Assembly (NCBI GenBank): GCA_012932295.1
Contig: JAAONU010000123.1
Span: 248,001 to 312,000 of the forward strand
Direction of reading: 5' to 3'
Source of the DNA: Cyclina sinensis
Taxonomy: Eukaryota; Mollusca; Bivalvia; Venerida; Veneridae
DNA length: 64,000 nt
In this document: one piece after another, positions 48,801 to 61,521 of the stretch
How the letters are laid out: the number at the start of each line of letters is the position of its first letter
Numbering within the stretch: position 1 is the first letter of the stretch
Notes under the pieces: model-generated
The model's database searches: none
Told to the model about the DNA's origin: nothing
The model's input: only the letters and a program-made list of their open reading frames with translations
Position numbers and translations under genes: made by a program

Positions 48801-49754
48801 ACGAGGGTTGTCCCAGAAATCGTAGACAATGACCATAGCTTCAAGGAAAATGATTTAAATAAGAAACAAATTACATATTCGATAAGCTTAATCTGTTTGA
48901 CATATAGATGCAAAACAATTACAAGAATACGTCAAACGGTATTAAATGACCGCTCGTCACAAGAACGTAATGTTTACAACATCGCCCCAAGGCGTTAAAC
49001 AAATCACGACGTTATAAACGTCAACGTTATTTTTTCACAAAAGAAAGTTATTCCTTTTCAAAGTATGCCCCTGCATGGCGCATACCCCACTTGCGCTTTA
49101 TAACATCACTGTATCAATAAGTACTGTATGAACGAATTACATGGTGTGTAGTACTCTGAAGGTCCTTCAAAGACTAAAACCTCTGTCCTTTGAACTTGGG
49201 CTTGTTTTCTGGGAAAAAAAGGTGTAATCAAACGGCACAAGGTCCGGTGAATATGACGTGTTATTCAGGCGCTGAAAACCCAATATGTCTAATTATTTAA
49301 TTGGAAACTAACAAGAACGTTCCCTAATTCAGTACAAAACTTGATGTTGGCCCTAATTTGCAAGTGCTCATGTGATGTCATTTTTACGTTGGGATACACA
49401 CTCTAACATAAACGTTGTTTATTTCAATTCCAACGTTCGAATGACGTCATCTTTGGATAGGAGGTCACATATGCAGCGACAAAAAGATTTGCGAAGTTTC
49501 ATGAAGTTTGGTTGACGTATTAACTGGCCATAGTGTCAAGAACAAAGTGTTAGTATGCGATATTACGGATGGGGGCGATATTACGTTGGTATGCTTATAA
49601 ACGTCCTTGCAACAACTAAGTGAACGTACATACCGTTCCAAATTTAAAAGTTGTTCGAAATTGAATTATAATTCAAAAGATTAGCGATAAATTTTTAATT
49701 TAGAGAAGAAATTAAAGAAAAACAAAGCCTTCGAATTACTGGTACAACCCTCGT
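48801..49754 (-). mobile_element. mariner transposon relic
   Basis: Inverted ends 'acgagggttgtccca' (48,801) and 'ctggtacaaccctcgt' (to 49,754). On the - strand near 49,250-49,200 it reads 'YSPDLVPFDYTFFP', a match to the mariner 'YSPDLAP.D...FP' motif. The length of about 950 bases and the broken frames indicate an internally deleted, dead copy. Confidence 0.85.
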
Positions 49755-51238
49755 GTTATTGGGTCGGCTCTGGGAGGCCACAGTGATGCAGGTATATATG
49801 AATTTCTTTTTAAAAACATAAGTATTCCAAAAAATATACTTGATAGAAAACATAAGGCATAGAGCCCTTGTTTTTGACATATATTATTTTGTAAAAAATA
49901 TTTACTAATACTTTTTAAATTATTTGAGTTATACTGGCCTCTCCCAGGAGTGATTTGACTTGATTTGTTTTACAGTTCCATAGGAATCGTGAAAACATCG
50001 CATTTAGCGTTGCCTTGTGAACTTCTACAAATGTTGCACAAATCATGCTCCCAAGTTTAAAATTGTTCCCGACTTGGACTTCGCTTGTTTTACATAAGGA
50101 TATGTAAGGAAAATTGAGTGGGTGTCCTGAGATTAGTGATTTGGAATGATCATGGCCCTTTTGTTGCATATAATGTTTAGAAAATGTTTTATAGGAATGT
50201 ACTGCAACATTCTCGAAAGTTACATTACAGACCCATTTAACAAGTTTTGATAAATAAACATTGGTTGTTTAAACATGCGTGAAAGCAGCTTGCTGACATT
50301 TCGTCAAGTTGATCTACATTTTTATATACTCTGCTTTTAGCAGAACAGAACAGAGCAGAACGTTTATTTAGACTTGAACATAGTAGCAAGTATAATCCAC
50401 AAATACGATCAGAAACTTTGCTTATAATAACTGACCAGGTAGTAGGAAGATGAACTTAAATTAACCGTTCTACAACTAAGTATTTATCTCTTAAACTGAA
50501 AGCTTCCTTGATGTATTTTTTTTATTTTGATAAAGTGATAGCTTCATATTTGTTACATGAATTGAAATACGTACAGATGCTTTCTTATAACAGTACGTGT
50601 CACCTAATCTTGAAACCTCATTGGTGTCACTGCATTCCAGGTATATTAGCTAAAAGACATCTTTCATACAAATGCAGTAACATCTTTATGCCTTTCTGTT
50701 CTCTCTTGTTTCTCACAGTTTTGTCAAAAATCGATTTTTATATTCTTATCGTTTTATCCATAGAGCGTAATGCAACTAACATGACGTCGTCTTTTCAAAA
50801 TGGCGGAGCCCATGTCAGGGTGTTCCTCAAAATCGCGTTGTTTACAGGATTCGATACGGCGATATGTTTCTAATTTACCGAAATATTGTTATTATTGATT
50901 CGGGAGTTCAGCAACGCGATATAACTGGTGTGTAATATAAAATAACATCAAAAGATATTACTGCGACTTTGTTCTTTAATTATGAAAGATCAAAAAGAAA
51001 ATAAAAAAACATAAACGGATGATTTTGGTAACCCGTAAACACACACACACACACACACACGCACACACACACACACACCTTTCTAGAATTCGTCCCACTG
51101 AATGTCTGTGGGTATTTCCAAGGGTCGTGAGTTTTATACGTCGGGCGCAAAATGTAATCCAGTAAAAAATCCTTCGTTCCCGGAGTTGGGTTCAATGTCA
51201 GGTACTTCCGATTACTAAGTGGCACTCTGCCGCTGTTT
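49755..51238. other. Intergenic, nothing recognised
   Basis: Includes an (AC)n microsatellite at about 51,039-51,079. Short frames lack domain signs. Confidence 0.5.
51039..51079. repeat. (AC)n microsatellite
   Basis: About 20 AC units with one GC interruption. Confidence 0.95.
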
Positions 51239-52393
51239 GGGCTTATTTTGTCGTAATTTTTCTAGCACTGTCAACCTTTTCAACATAAACGCATTCTTCT
51301 TTTTTTTCACAATATCTTTGTACTCAGATTTGCAATTACAAAAATATTCTCGACTTATATCAGATTTACAGTGACAAAATACTCTTAAAGCATCTAAATA
51401 ACGCTTTCTTACAATGGTGCATTCCTTGTCAAACCAGTCAGCATTGTCAATCTTTAACATATCGATAAAACTTACGTAAGATTTATGCGAAAACAGGGTC
51501 GGCAACATTACGAATAAGTGTAGTAACATTGCATAAAGATTCGTTCACAGACTTGCGACAATTACAGTCAATATCACTCACAATGTTGTCAGATTCTGGT
51601 AATTCAGCTATCAAAACCGACCAAAATTCTTCTCTGTGCACATTGTTCCATTTCAAGTTAGTGTAGGATTGTTCATCACGAAATTTTATCACGTTATTGC
51701 AATGTAATGAAAGGAGCAGTCACTGTGGTGCATGATCACTTCATTCATTTACTGATTTAACAGCAAAATCATTTATTTGTACAAACAGATGATCCGTTTT
51801 TTAATACGTAAATATATTTTTCCGAATCACCTACTCTTCCATTAACTATTCTTATACAACTTGATTTGCAAAGGTCCAATAATTTAATACCACAATTGTT
51901 ACATGAGCTATCTGGTGAGGCCCGGTACATGTTCAAATCGGTAACATAGATGTCTTCATCTATGAACGTATTAATTCGATCACATACAATGTAATCATAT
52001 TTAGACCCAACTCTGCTATTAAAATCACCTAATACATACATTATACTGAACCAAGCTCTGAAAATGAAAAACATCTTCTTTTATACAACCCAATAAATCT
52101 AAAGTTACAATATTATACGCTGGTGAGTCTTGGCAACATCTATATGTACCACAGATATAAACATCATTATCTAAACTGACAAAATTAAGATCAAGCCTAA
52201 TCCAAATAATTGTTTCAGAATGACTCTTTACAACAGATATACCCTGACTAAGTTCCTCTCTATAATATAAAACAATGCCCACACTTGCTCGCTTTGCTTT
52301 TCTATGTTGATATTTTCTGTAAAAGTTATGTGATATATAACCATTTAGTGCTATGTCACTTTGAGAACTTGTCCAACTCTCATACAAAAACAA
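51239..52393 (-). mobile_element. Non-LTR retrotransposon relic (EEP endonuclease region), right copy
   Basis: The same sequence as the left relic, including 'YVLGDFNSRVGSKYDYIVCD' and 'ADWFDKECTIVRKRYLDALR'. Here the 3' part present in the left copy ('FWRYFK..') is missing; the match stops at 51,239, where unrelated sequence begins. Confidence 0.75.
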
Positions 52394-54532
52394 GTATGTG
52401 TTTAGTTATGAATAAAAAAATGATGAGTAGGCAAAACATTTCTTGTTTAGGCTAGCGGCTCTGAAAAAATTAGGTTCGGTAGGTAGGGATTTTTTTTACT
52501 TCATTTTCAGTTGATATTTTAAAACTTGTCACGAGCATGTAAGCAAATATAAAATATGTTATGTAACATAAATGCAATTTACACAAGATTGTATGTTGAT
52601 AATAAGTAGATAAAATGCTGAAGAAATGCTGCTGAAATTAACTTTTCATGACTTAATGTCAGAAAATGACCAACATGGAGTAGACTGGCAATAAACAATG
52701 GACAACAGGTTATCACAAAAGCCAGCAATGTCAGAGCAGCTTGAGGTCTGGCTAGCTGAACAAGCATCTTTGATGCGAAGCAGGTTAATGCAGTATTGCA
52801 ATTTCTAGTTGACAACTATTTAAACAATATACTACATGAAGCTAGAATATAAAATTAAAATTGAATAGCTTTGTATGAACTTTAATACATGTATGTATTT
52901 TATGGTGTTATATTGCTTCAAAATAAACATTTTAAAGTTTAACGTGTTATCAATGACTTTTTAATCAAACACTATCACTCATATTAAGCACAGATACTGC
53001 CCTTTTCCATAGGGTCTTTTTGTAACAGAGACATTTCCCTTATTTTTACAAAGAGTACAAATAGAAAGGACTATTTTAAAACGTTTCTTAGTTCAGCATC
53101 CACAGTTGCATCAGTATCTCCAAGGTAGCGATGGCAACTGTTTCTAGAACAGTAGATTCTCGCTTGCATCTGAGAAATAGTGATTTTATCCCGAAATGCA
53201 CAACATCCGATACGCCTAAAGAACTGTCGATCTCCAGTAAATTTTAAAAACATGTGCTAGAAATATTCGTACAGGAAGGGGATATCGAACCAAAGACAAA
53301 CAAAGTCAAGGTGTCCGTTTTTAGTTTGCAGTCGTGACTTGGCACTGATCCGTGGATCTCGTAAAATATACCAATTATCCGTGTTTGATTTGGATAAGGG
53401 CATAATTTCTTTTCTCCACCAAAATGTCTACATTTTTCAACGCAAATGTTTAATACTATTGTTGCCAATAAACACTTTATTGTAAGCACCTCGCCGATAG
53501 GAAGAATAAACTGCGTAAATACACGCAAAGGACGGAAATTCTCGAAAAGGAGGGACAACTGCCAATGAAAATTTTATCTTTTATCTAGATTTCGTCCAAA
53601 AAAAATTAGGGTCGGCGGCAAAAACAGGGTTGGCCGGGGTAGCGGAAACAAGTTATTTTTGACCATAAATAAGAAAATTTTAAATGATAGTATCAGGGCC
53701 TATCTTTTAGAAACATTTGCGTCGAAGAAGAAGAACTCATTCAAAATTAGAAAAAAAAATTTAAATTAAAGTTTTGATAAAGCCCCTTGTATTTTATTGG
53801 TAATCATGTAACACACAAAAACTAAAAATTGTCAATGTAAACAACAGAGATTTTCCCATATAGAAGAAGAAAATCAGCTTTAAAAGAAAACGAGGAAACT
53901 TTCACTGAAACGATTGAAAATTGAGGGATCATTTTCCAAATAACAGACGAGATATTTGTTTAGCTAAAAACCATCCGATTTATCAGTTCGGGTCGAAGAT
54001 TGGGTTTTAGAATGGGATGGGGCAGACTTATAGCATGCTATAATTTATTTGCGATTCTCGAGTCAACTGAGTCCACTGTAAAGTGGTCTATTTTATTTCT
54101 TGCAGCATAAACATAGTTACACACCATTCAGTGTAAGAAAGTTTAAACTCTTTAAACGCCATTGTACTTGCCAAGCAAGTATGAAAGAACAACCCATTTC
54201 AACAAGCATAAAATAAAAAAAAAAAACATATAAAAAATGGGAAAACGATTGCAAACTCTTTTGAATTTATACGAGTTTACCGTATCATTGCAACGGACAA
54301 AAATATACTAAAAATACATCTACATGTCATAAAACAGAGAGACAATACATTAGAAAATCCCGTTCTCAGAGAGATTAGAACAGGAAACACCAACACTCTA
54401 TACCACTAACCCAAAGAATACATTTCATGGTTCAGTTGCCAGAGGTTGAATTTAGCAAGTATTAAACAATTACAATACTGCATGTTGGAAAGTGTATCAA
54501 GGCAAATGTGGTAATTATCTTTTTTTCAAGTT

Positions 54533-56537
54533 ACTACGGAAGCCCATTGAGGCCGTTTTGAGTTAGAAGTTAGAAGGCAACAATTCGAACTTAGATGTTA
54601 GATCTTAGAACTTAGGTCTTAGAACTTAGAATGTAGAAATCTTATGAAAGCGGGAAACGCCATTTTTGCAAGGAAATCAAGAGCGGTCGGTACACACGAA
54701 AATCTACCAAAAGTGGTGAGATATAATTCATTGGGGATATTTTACACGATAAATCTATTCATTCGAGAGTGGAATTTTGATCTTGTATGGCTACCAATAA
54801 ATGTTACGGTGGGTCCATAGCATTATAGTTGTTTCAGTGTTTGTTTAAGAAAGGTATTTCTATGGTATACCTTACTCCGCCTCCCGTCAATCATTCACTG
54901 TCAGTGATCTTTATATGTAATATACACCGATAGAACTTCCCAATTCAACTCGCTAGTCTATTTATCTATTTTGAGTTTATTTATTGTCGGTACCGGGTGC
55001 CCATATGACCGAGGCCCTCTGCAGAGATTAATTATTTTATGTTGTGGGGGATAGTGCAGAAAGCAAAGATACAGAAAGCATCCCATTCCAGAGACACCCC
55101 TGGTTCTTTTGCAGGCTCAGTGTATAGTACTGATACATGGGACCTCGGTTTAACGTCTCATCCGAAAGACTATTAGTAATGTTGGTGGAGGAAGGGGGGA
55201 TCGAACTCGGGACCCCTGGTTTACTAGTCCAGCGCGTTACCACTGGACCACTGGACCACATCCGCTCCTGTCCCAGGATAGTGATTTTGGCTGGCCTTTT
55301 ATACCAAGGGCTACCCTTTAAGAAGAACACAAGTAAGGCATGGATGTTTGGAATTTGGCTGCTTGTTATTACACCAGTAACTAGTGTTGTAATCACGGAT
55401 TTAGCTGTCATTCTCAGAGGGGCGCATTTAACAAGACTAGAACTTCTTAAGCATTACTTTTTCATAGCTTATCATACAAGGATATTATATTGTTATTATA
55501 TATTGTGCATAATATTAAAGAAAGTGTTCGTCAACTTTAACAAAGCTTTAGTATTAACTATTTCTTGAGTGTGGCACGGGGGTATGCCATCGACAAGTTC
55601 TAGTCGAGACTGTGATATTCTTTTTAGTGATTAATGTGATAAGTATCTTGTTTCATGTATTGTAGTTTACTGGTAATTGAATAAAGTTTTATGTTTGAGA
55701 ATGGAGTTACGTTTTCCATCTTTTAGCTTCAAACCGATTTTTTTTTTTAATTTCTATCTAACTTAAGTTTAAGCTCTAATGTCTTTGTTCTAAGAACTAA
55801 GTTCTAAGGTCTAAGTTCTAAGATCTAAGTTCTAAGGTCTAAGTTATAACGTTATGGGTTCTTTCATTGTTGTTTTTTGCACACTTTATATCTAGTTGTA
55901 TAGCTAGTTTTCACAGCATATATATGCATCGATAGCATATTTTGCGCACGCAACATTTTCTCGATTAGCCATCATTCGGAACCCTGCCAATGAGACAGCC
56001 ATATACTTCCTTTGTAAGATTCTATCGTACGTATTCACTGATGCGATTCATTATGTATATACTGATGACCCCAATTTGCAGCCAAGAGCAGGTCACACCA
56101 TCAAGCATTTGTGCAGAATTATGCCCCTTTGTCACCTAAGAAAATTGTAACAAATGGGAATTTATTTTTTAATATACTTATATACCATGACGACCCCAAT
56201 CACTATCCAACTGCTGATAACTTCATCCAGCATTAATACAGAAGTGCAAGTCTTAAAAGTTAAGGCAATGGTTAACTTTTATTTAAGTAGCCACTGTGGT
56301 CTTGACCTGATACAGAAGGAAACACGGAAGGATTGACCAATGATGCAAAGTGCACTCGGTCCCTTTCTCGGCTTTTTTAATGCCTTTACAGAACATCTAA
56401 GTTCTAACATCTAATTTCTAAGATCTAACATCTAAGTTCTAAGATCTAAGACCTAAGTTCTAAGATCTAACATCTAAGTTCGAATTGTTGCCTTCTAACT
56501 TCTAAGTCAAAACGGCCTCAATAGGCTTCCGTAAGTT
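54533..56537. mobile_element. Foldback-like element with tandem repeats in its inverted ends
   Basis: The left end 'acggaagcccattgaggccg' is inverted at the right as 'cggcctcaataggcttccgt'. Both arms continue through 'ttagaaggcaacaattcgaa' into arrays of a roughly 10-base word (ttagatctaagttctaag variants): about 54,590-54,640 on the left, 56,395-56,480 on the right. A third array lies at 55,790-55,850. The inside holds a SINE (55,040-55,285) and no transposase. Confidence 0.75.
55040..55285 (-). repeat. tRNA-derived SINE inside the foldback-like element
   Basis: On the - strand: A box region 'gtggtccagtggtaacgcgc' and B box 'cgagttcgatccc', followed by the body shared with 30,085-30,285. 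The overlapping 143- and 124-codon frames are this repeat. Confidence 0.75.
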
Positions 56538-57042
56538 TCCTCCGTAATTGTTTCTTAGTGCAAACAGTGACATTTCACAGTTTTAATACGTCAAAAATAC
56601 AAATAACCAGAATGAGTATCACAGCGTCTCTCGTCTAATATCGAAGTCCTAATTTCTAATCCCTAAGTTCCAAGTTCTAATATCGAAGTTGTAAGTTAAA
56701 ATGACACTATTAGGCTTCCGTACTTAACTTTACAATAATACTGTACTGTTTCTATATTGATTATGATAAACCGAACATATGTAAATTTAGTAGTAGGATA
56801 CTATGTCATCGCGCACCTGTGTTTATGCTCTCTCGTGGATCAACAATCCGTCGCTTGAAAAGTAAAATGGTCTTTTTCAATAAGAAATCTGTAGAGTTAC
56901 AAAAAATAATTTTGTGCACTAAAGATTGCCTGGTGTGCTTTGTATTTACGTAAAGAATTTTTATAATGTAAAATTCTAGTTTAGTCTTGAAAACGGGTGA
57001 AGTTTTTTTTTTTCTTTTCTGAATGCATGTATATACATATAT

Positions 57043-57177
57043 TAATCCCTCTTAAAGACTGCTTCCTGGCTTCAAACCAGTACTAGCACCGAAATTGAGA
57101 AAGTGAGGAAACTCTCACCCGTGGTGGATAAGCCACCTCCAGATCGGGAGTTTAACCCCTCCACTTCTCCTCCTCAA
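57043..57177 (-). repeat. tRNA-derived SINE
   Basis: The reverse complement reads 'ggagaagtggaggggttaaa', 'ctagtactggtttgaagcc' and 'aagagggattaat', matching the SINE at 4,804-4,985. Confidence 0.7.
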
Positions 57178-58540
57178 CGTATTAACTTTGTATCTCATGT
57201 CTTTTTTTCTCATATCATCTAAAAATGGTGAATTTTGACTTGTTAAGTATTCATTGAAACTCTCTTTTCTACAAGAACCTGCTTATTAAAACTGTGAAAT
57301 AGTACAACTTTCTTGTGTTTAGAGAGGTAACCGAGTGATTCAAACAAGGTACAGAGGGTGGATAAGCATTAATAATGGTATCTGAAATAAAGAAGTCATT
57401 CCTATTTACAAAAGGTAAATCAGAACGCATTTCCTTTGCCGTTTACTAAATTTTGCAGACATCCAAACATATATTTGACGTAAACATGTATTGTCTGCAC
57501 TGCCTAAGTATTAAATTTCAAAAGCTAAATGATGTAGTTCGTTTGATTTCTTTGGCGTATCACTCTCAGACTAAGCAAACACCGCCAATTCGTTCTCCAT
57601 TAGGGCGTGATAAGTTAGCATATACACATATATTTGAACAACAACTATAGTTTATGAACACATCTCATCACATGGTATTTGTTTAAAGGACTTACATAGA
57701 CTAGGTTTTCACTTGTAAATGCTAGACAAAGTTTCCTGTGGGAAATATCTATAGACCCAGCTAACGTAAGCGAGATGTTCGACATATGGCACCCCTACTA
57801 AACGGTGGCTCTTTCACATTTTGGTGATCTGTTTAAATGAGAGCCCTCGACACTTCCGTTGTAGAGCCCTCGACCAAAACAAGGCTGAAAAAGGTAAGCA
57901 CGTTTTATAAAAATATACGTTTTTAAAGAGCATGCTTGTTTTTCAAAAATCGAAGAATGTCATGCCACGTAGAACATTTTGCTCATCATTTTAGATGCAA
58001 TTTCGATAAGAAATACCCCATAATGACGTTGCTAGAACTTGTACCAAATATCAACTCGTGTGTTATCTTTTACGAGGAGACACTTCTTGAGTGATTTCTT
58101 TACCGTTAAATAGATGCTGGCCCACATAATCGTCATGTAACATTGTTCCAACCTCCTCTTTGGCTCAACACTAAGTATATTTGACAGAGTTCGGTTAAAA
58201 ACAAATTACTCACATTTTTTCAAATGTGATCGAGCCATCGACAATGTGATGGCGCCATCGGCAACGTGAAAGAGCCCTCGAAAATGTGATGGAGCCAACA
58301 CCATCATTCATTAAAGCTACTGACTCACAGACGATGATAAAAAGAAAATGTTTATACATCTTGAAATTCTTGCTGTAATCGTGAAGAACATATTTTAACT
58401 AAGTTACTTACTCAGTTTTTGTTACAGAAAAACATCAAAATATAAAGTTTTACACACTTTTATCGGTAAAAAATTTACCCCGTTAATCACGGGGTAGATA
58501 CTTTAGTTATAACATTAATTTTAAGGGAATTTAATAACTA

Positions 58541-58630
58541 GATGCTGTGGTTCAGTGGTCTAAGTCGTCGCCCTATGTTTTACTGACCGAAAGGTCGTGG
58601 GTTCGAATCCTGTCTAAGTCAAAACTTTTT
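58541..58630 (+). repeat. tRNA-like segment with pol III terminator
   Basis: A box 'gtggttcagtggtctaag' and B box 'gtgggttcgaatcc', followed within 20 bases by a T run. The acceptor arms do not pair (gatgctg against ctaagtc), so it is a SINE head or tRNA pseudogene within the transposon. Confidence 0.65.
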
Positions 58631-59020
58631 TTTTTCAGAGTTCATGGTGTATAGAAGCATAATATTTTGTTTTTTTTTCCATAGTATATTAATTAAATCC
58701 TCTTAAATTTGAAAGAATAAAAAAATTCAGCAAAATTTTGTGAGTCAGTCGCTTTAAGTGTTAATATTGTGGAATTATACCAATTAAATTCATGTATAGA
58801 TTAAATTGCATGAGTTGATAATTACTTTCTTTAAATGTTTCGAATGTTCAATCAGATTCGTTCATATGAACTAGTTTTTCATTATTCCATAATTGTATAT
58901 GCATAGTTTAATTACAGATAACGGTTTTCAGAGGTTAACTAAGAACAGAGTAGCGATTAGCACGAAAACGAAAATTTCGTCAAATCACTGCAACACGACT
59001 CAGAAGTTATTGTCAAAACA

Positions 59021-59466
59021 ATGAACGTAAATGAAAGAAACATGGGGGAAAATTTTTTCGAGGCACCACATCGGCGAAAACGAATAAAAGAAAACGCATC
59101 CACGGTTCAAGTTCTACAAAGCAAATCAAATACTCTATGTAAAAGACAATATTTTCGGCAACTAAACATGTTACACCTAGAAAAAACATCAAAAAGAACA
59201 TTGAATTGTTCACTTGAAAGCCATTCAATCAGTGATGAAGAAGTTATTTGTACCGATTAGACGAGAATTTTTACAGATAGGGATGTAGAAGATATTGAAG
59301 AACCTATCTCATTTAGTTCGCAATATGAAGCAGAAGACATTAAAAACAATATACCCAATGATGCTGGAATTGAAGACAAAACAATATCCGGTGTTTTCAA
59401 TAAAGTTTTACCAATTTTGAAAAAAAAAAAAAGAAATCAGATCGTCGCTTTTTTTCGTGCTTTTTA
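59021..59466 (+). pseudogene. Broken frame inside the long-TIR transposon
   Basis: ATG at 59021, 79 codons ('MNVNERNMGENFFEAPHRRK'), a stop at about 59,258, then about 68 more open codons in the same frame with acidic then Lys-rich content ('EDIEEPISFSSQYEAEDI') to a stop near 59,466. Basic start, acidic middle, no recognised domain; perhaps the N-terminal remnant of a transposon protein. Confidence 0.4.
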
Positions 59467-60931
59467 ACATACAATATTAACACTTATTGAATGATGGTGT
59501 TGGCTCCATCACATTTTCGAAGGCTCTTTCACATTGCCGATGGCGCCATCACATTGTCGATGGCTCGATAACATTTTTAAAAATGTGAGTATTTTGTTTT
59601 TAACCGAGCTCTGTGAAATATTTTTAGTGCTGAGCCAAAGAGGAGGTTGGAACAATGTTACATGACGATTATGTGGGCCAGCATCTATTTCACGGTAAAG
59701 AAATCACTCAAGAAGTGTCTCCTCGTAAAAGAAAACACACGAGTTGATATTTGGTACAAGTTCTAGCAACGTCATTATGGGGTATTTCTTACCGAAACTG
59801 CATCTAAAATGATGAGAAAAATGTTCTACGTGGCATAACATTCTTCGATTTTTGAAAAACAAGCATGCTCTTTAAAAACGTATATTTTTATAAAACGTGC
59901 TTACCTTTTTCAGCCTTGTTTTGGTCGAGGGCTCTACAACGGAAGTGTCGAGGGCTCTCATTTAAACAGATCACCAAAATGTGAAAGAGCCACGTATGGG
60001 CGTATTTACAAATTGATATCTGGTCATTATAACTTTTGATATATTTGAAATGGACAGTTATAAGTTTTAATTTTAAGCTAGGTTTTATTTTTAAAAAATA
60101 TGATAATAAAAATAAACAAAAAATAAAATGAAATGTCACTTTTAAACATGTGTTTGAATTTGACTGCACTGCAATTTAACTTTGATATGATTTTAGATAA
60201 ACAGTTTTGACACTAGTTATTTGCGATAAAAATAGATAATAAATATGATTTTAATTGTTTACATTGCTAAAAATTGAGCCATGTCATGCGATGTTGGGCC
60301 TTCGGACAAGTTTGCTGTCAATTTTTGCAGGAATACATTTTAACATTTAATACATATTTTTTTCATTGCTTTTATATAATATTTTTGCGTTAAACAATAC
60401 AAAAAATTACAAGAAATCCAGATCTACAACACAAGTGGTTTCTTGAACATTTCTTTTTTGTCAACAAGTTCAACAAGTTTACATGTGCCCAATGTAGATT
60501 TTACAAGTTAGCAGATCATAATTAGGTAGTTTTGACATTTCTGTACTTGTTGTTCAACTGAGCCGGGAACAAAAAAAAAACGATAGCAGCCGGTGTTTAG
60601 GTAAACATTTAAAGTTTGAATTACACTCTCTTAGTTCTCTTTATAATGGACTTGTTTCGCTGCGCTCACCGGAGTGCCGGCCCAATCTTATTGTCACTTA
60701 GTTCAAAGAGACGTATCTTGTGTCAAAGTTCATTGCGTTTGTTTGAATCATTGTCACGTGAAAAAGTGGAGCAAACGGCATGAGATTTGATAGCCAGTAT
60801 GTCCAAATGACCGAAGAGTTTATTTTTCTCTCTTCAAACCCGAACTAATACATTTAAACAATTTTGTGAAATATTTAATATAACATCTAACAACGGCAAA
60901 TATCCGTTTTAATAAATGAAATATAAATTAT

Positions 60932-61521
60932 ACGAGTAAGTCAATATAGTTGTTTGGTTTTACAGTGTGTGTCTTTCCTTTCTAAGCCTTATATCCTTGA
61001 ATGGTCGATAACCATTCAATTTGGATTAAGCTGGTCATGTGTCAATTGTTAGTCATGTGGACGTCGTAGGCCAGTCATATGACAATTGCATGCCAGTTTA
61101 TTCCCAATCAAGTACGTTCGTTGATCACTGGTTCCTGGTCCAAGTGTATAATAATTTGTCACTTCTATCGCGTACGATTTGCTTAAAATGCTCAAAATGT
61201 AAGACGTGCATGAAACATGCGTCACGGAATCAAGACGGGTTTAAAATCACTGTTTGAAAAACGTACTTTGTAAATGTCGCCAGACTGTGTATCTTAACGC
61301 TACGATAGTAAAACATGTTGATGTTTTTTAAATGTAGAAATTGGTATTGTAGATCTAGACGAATTAGAATTGTGAAAAAACAACAACATTTGTCTAAGGT
61401 GGGAAAATGTTTTTCTGTAACAAATTATTTTAATTTTATTCAATTGTAGGATGCATGGGTGAGGATACTGACCAGTCTTTTGTAGTTTCATTAGCGGAAA
61501 TAGATCTTTGTAGGAGTGCAG
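60932..61521. mobile_element. ~590-bp segment present only in the right duplication copy
   Basis: The left copy joins directly at about 24,150. No clear terminal repeats or coding content were seen, so it could be an insertion in the right copy or a deletion in the left. Confidence 0.6.

Larger units (their letters stand above)
54038..57682. mobile_element. Insertion in right duplication copy (~3.6 kb)
   Basis: The matching point in the left copy is about 23,095. The insert contains the foldback-like element at 54,533-56,537, a second partial terminus near 56,640-56,735 and a SINE at 57,043-57,177. The outermost ends were not resolved. Confidence 0.7.
57790..59994. mobile_element. DNA transposon with ~510-bp terminal inverted repeats
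   Basis: The left arm 57,805-58,312 ('gtggctctttcacattttgg') is inverted as 59,485-59,993 ('ccaaaatgtgaaagagccac') with high identity throughout. The uninterrupted site in the left duplication (gacatatgggcg, about 23,188) suggests a 'tatgg' target duplication at 57,785-57,789 and 59,995-59,999. The arms carry repeated words such as 'agccctcga', 'gatggcgccatc' and 'aatgtgat' near both arm boundaries. The inside has a tRNA-like segment and a short broken frame, but no recognisable transposase. Confidence 0.85.

Noticed and set aside
55037..55568. Frames of 124 and 143 codons on opposite strands
   Set aside because: Both cover a SINE inside a foldback-like element and show no protein family features.
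58541..58630. Functional tRNA gene
   Set aside because: A and B boxes are present, but the acceptor stem cannot pair and the T stem is poor.
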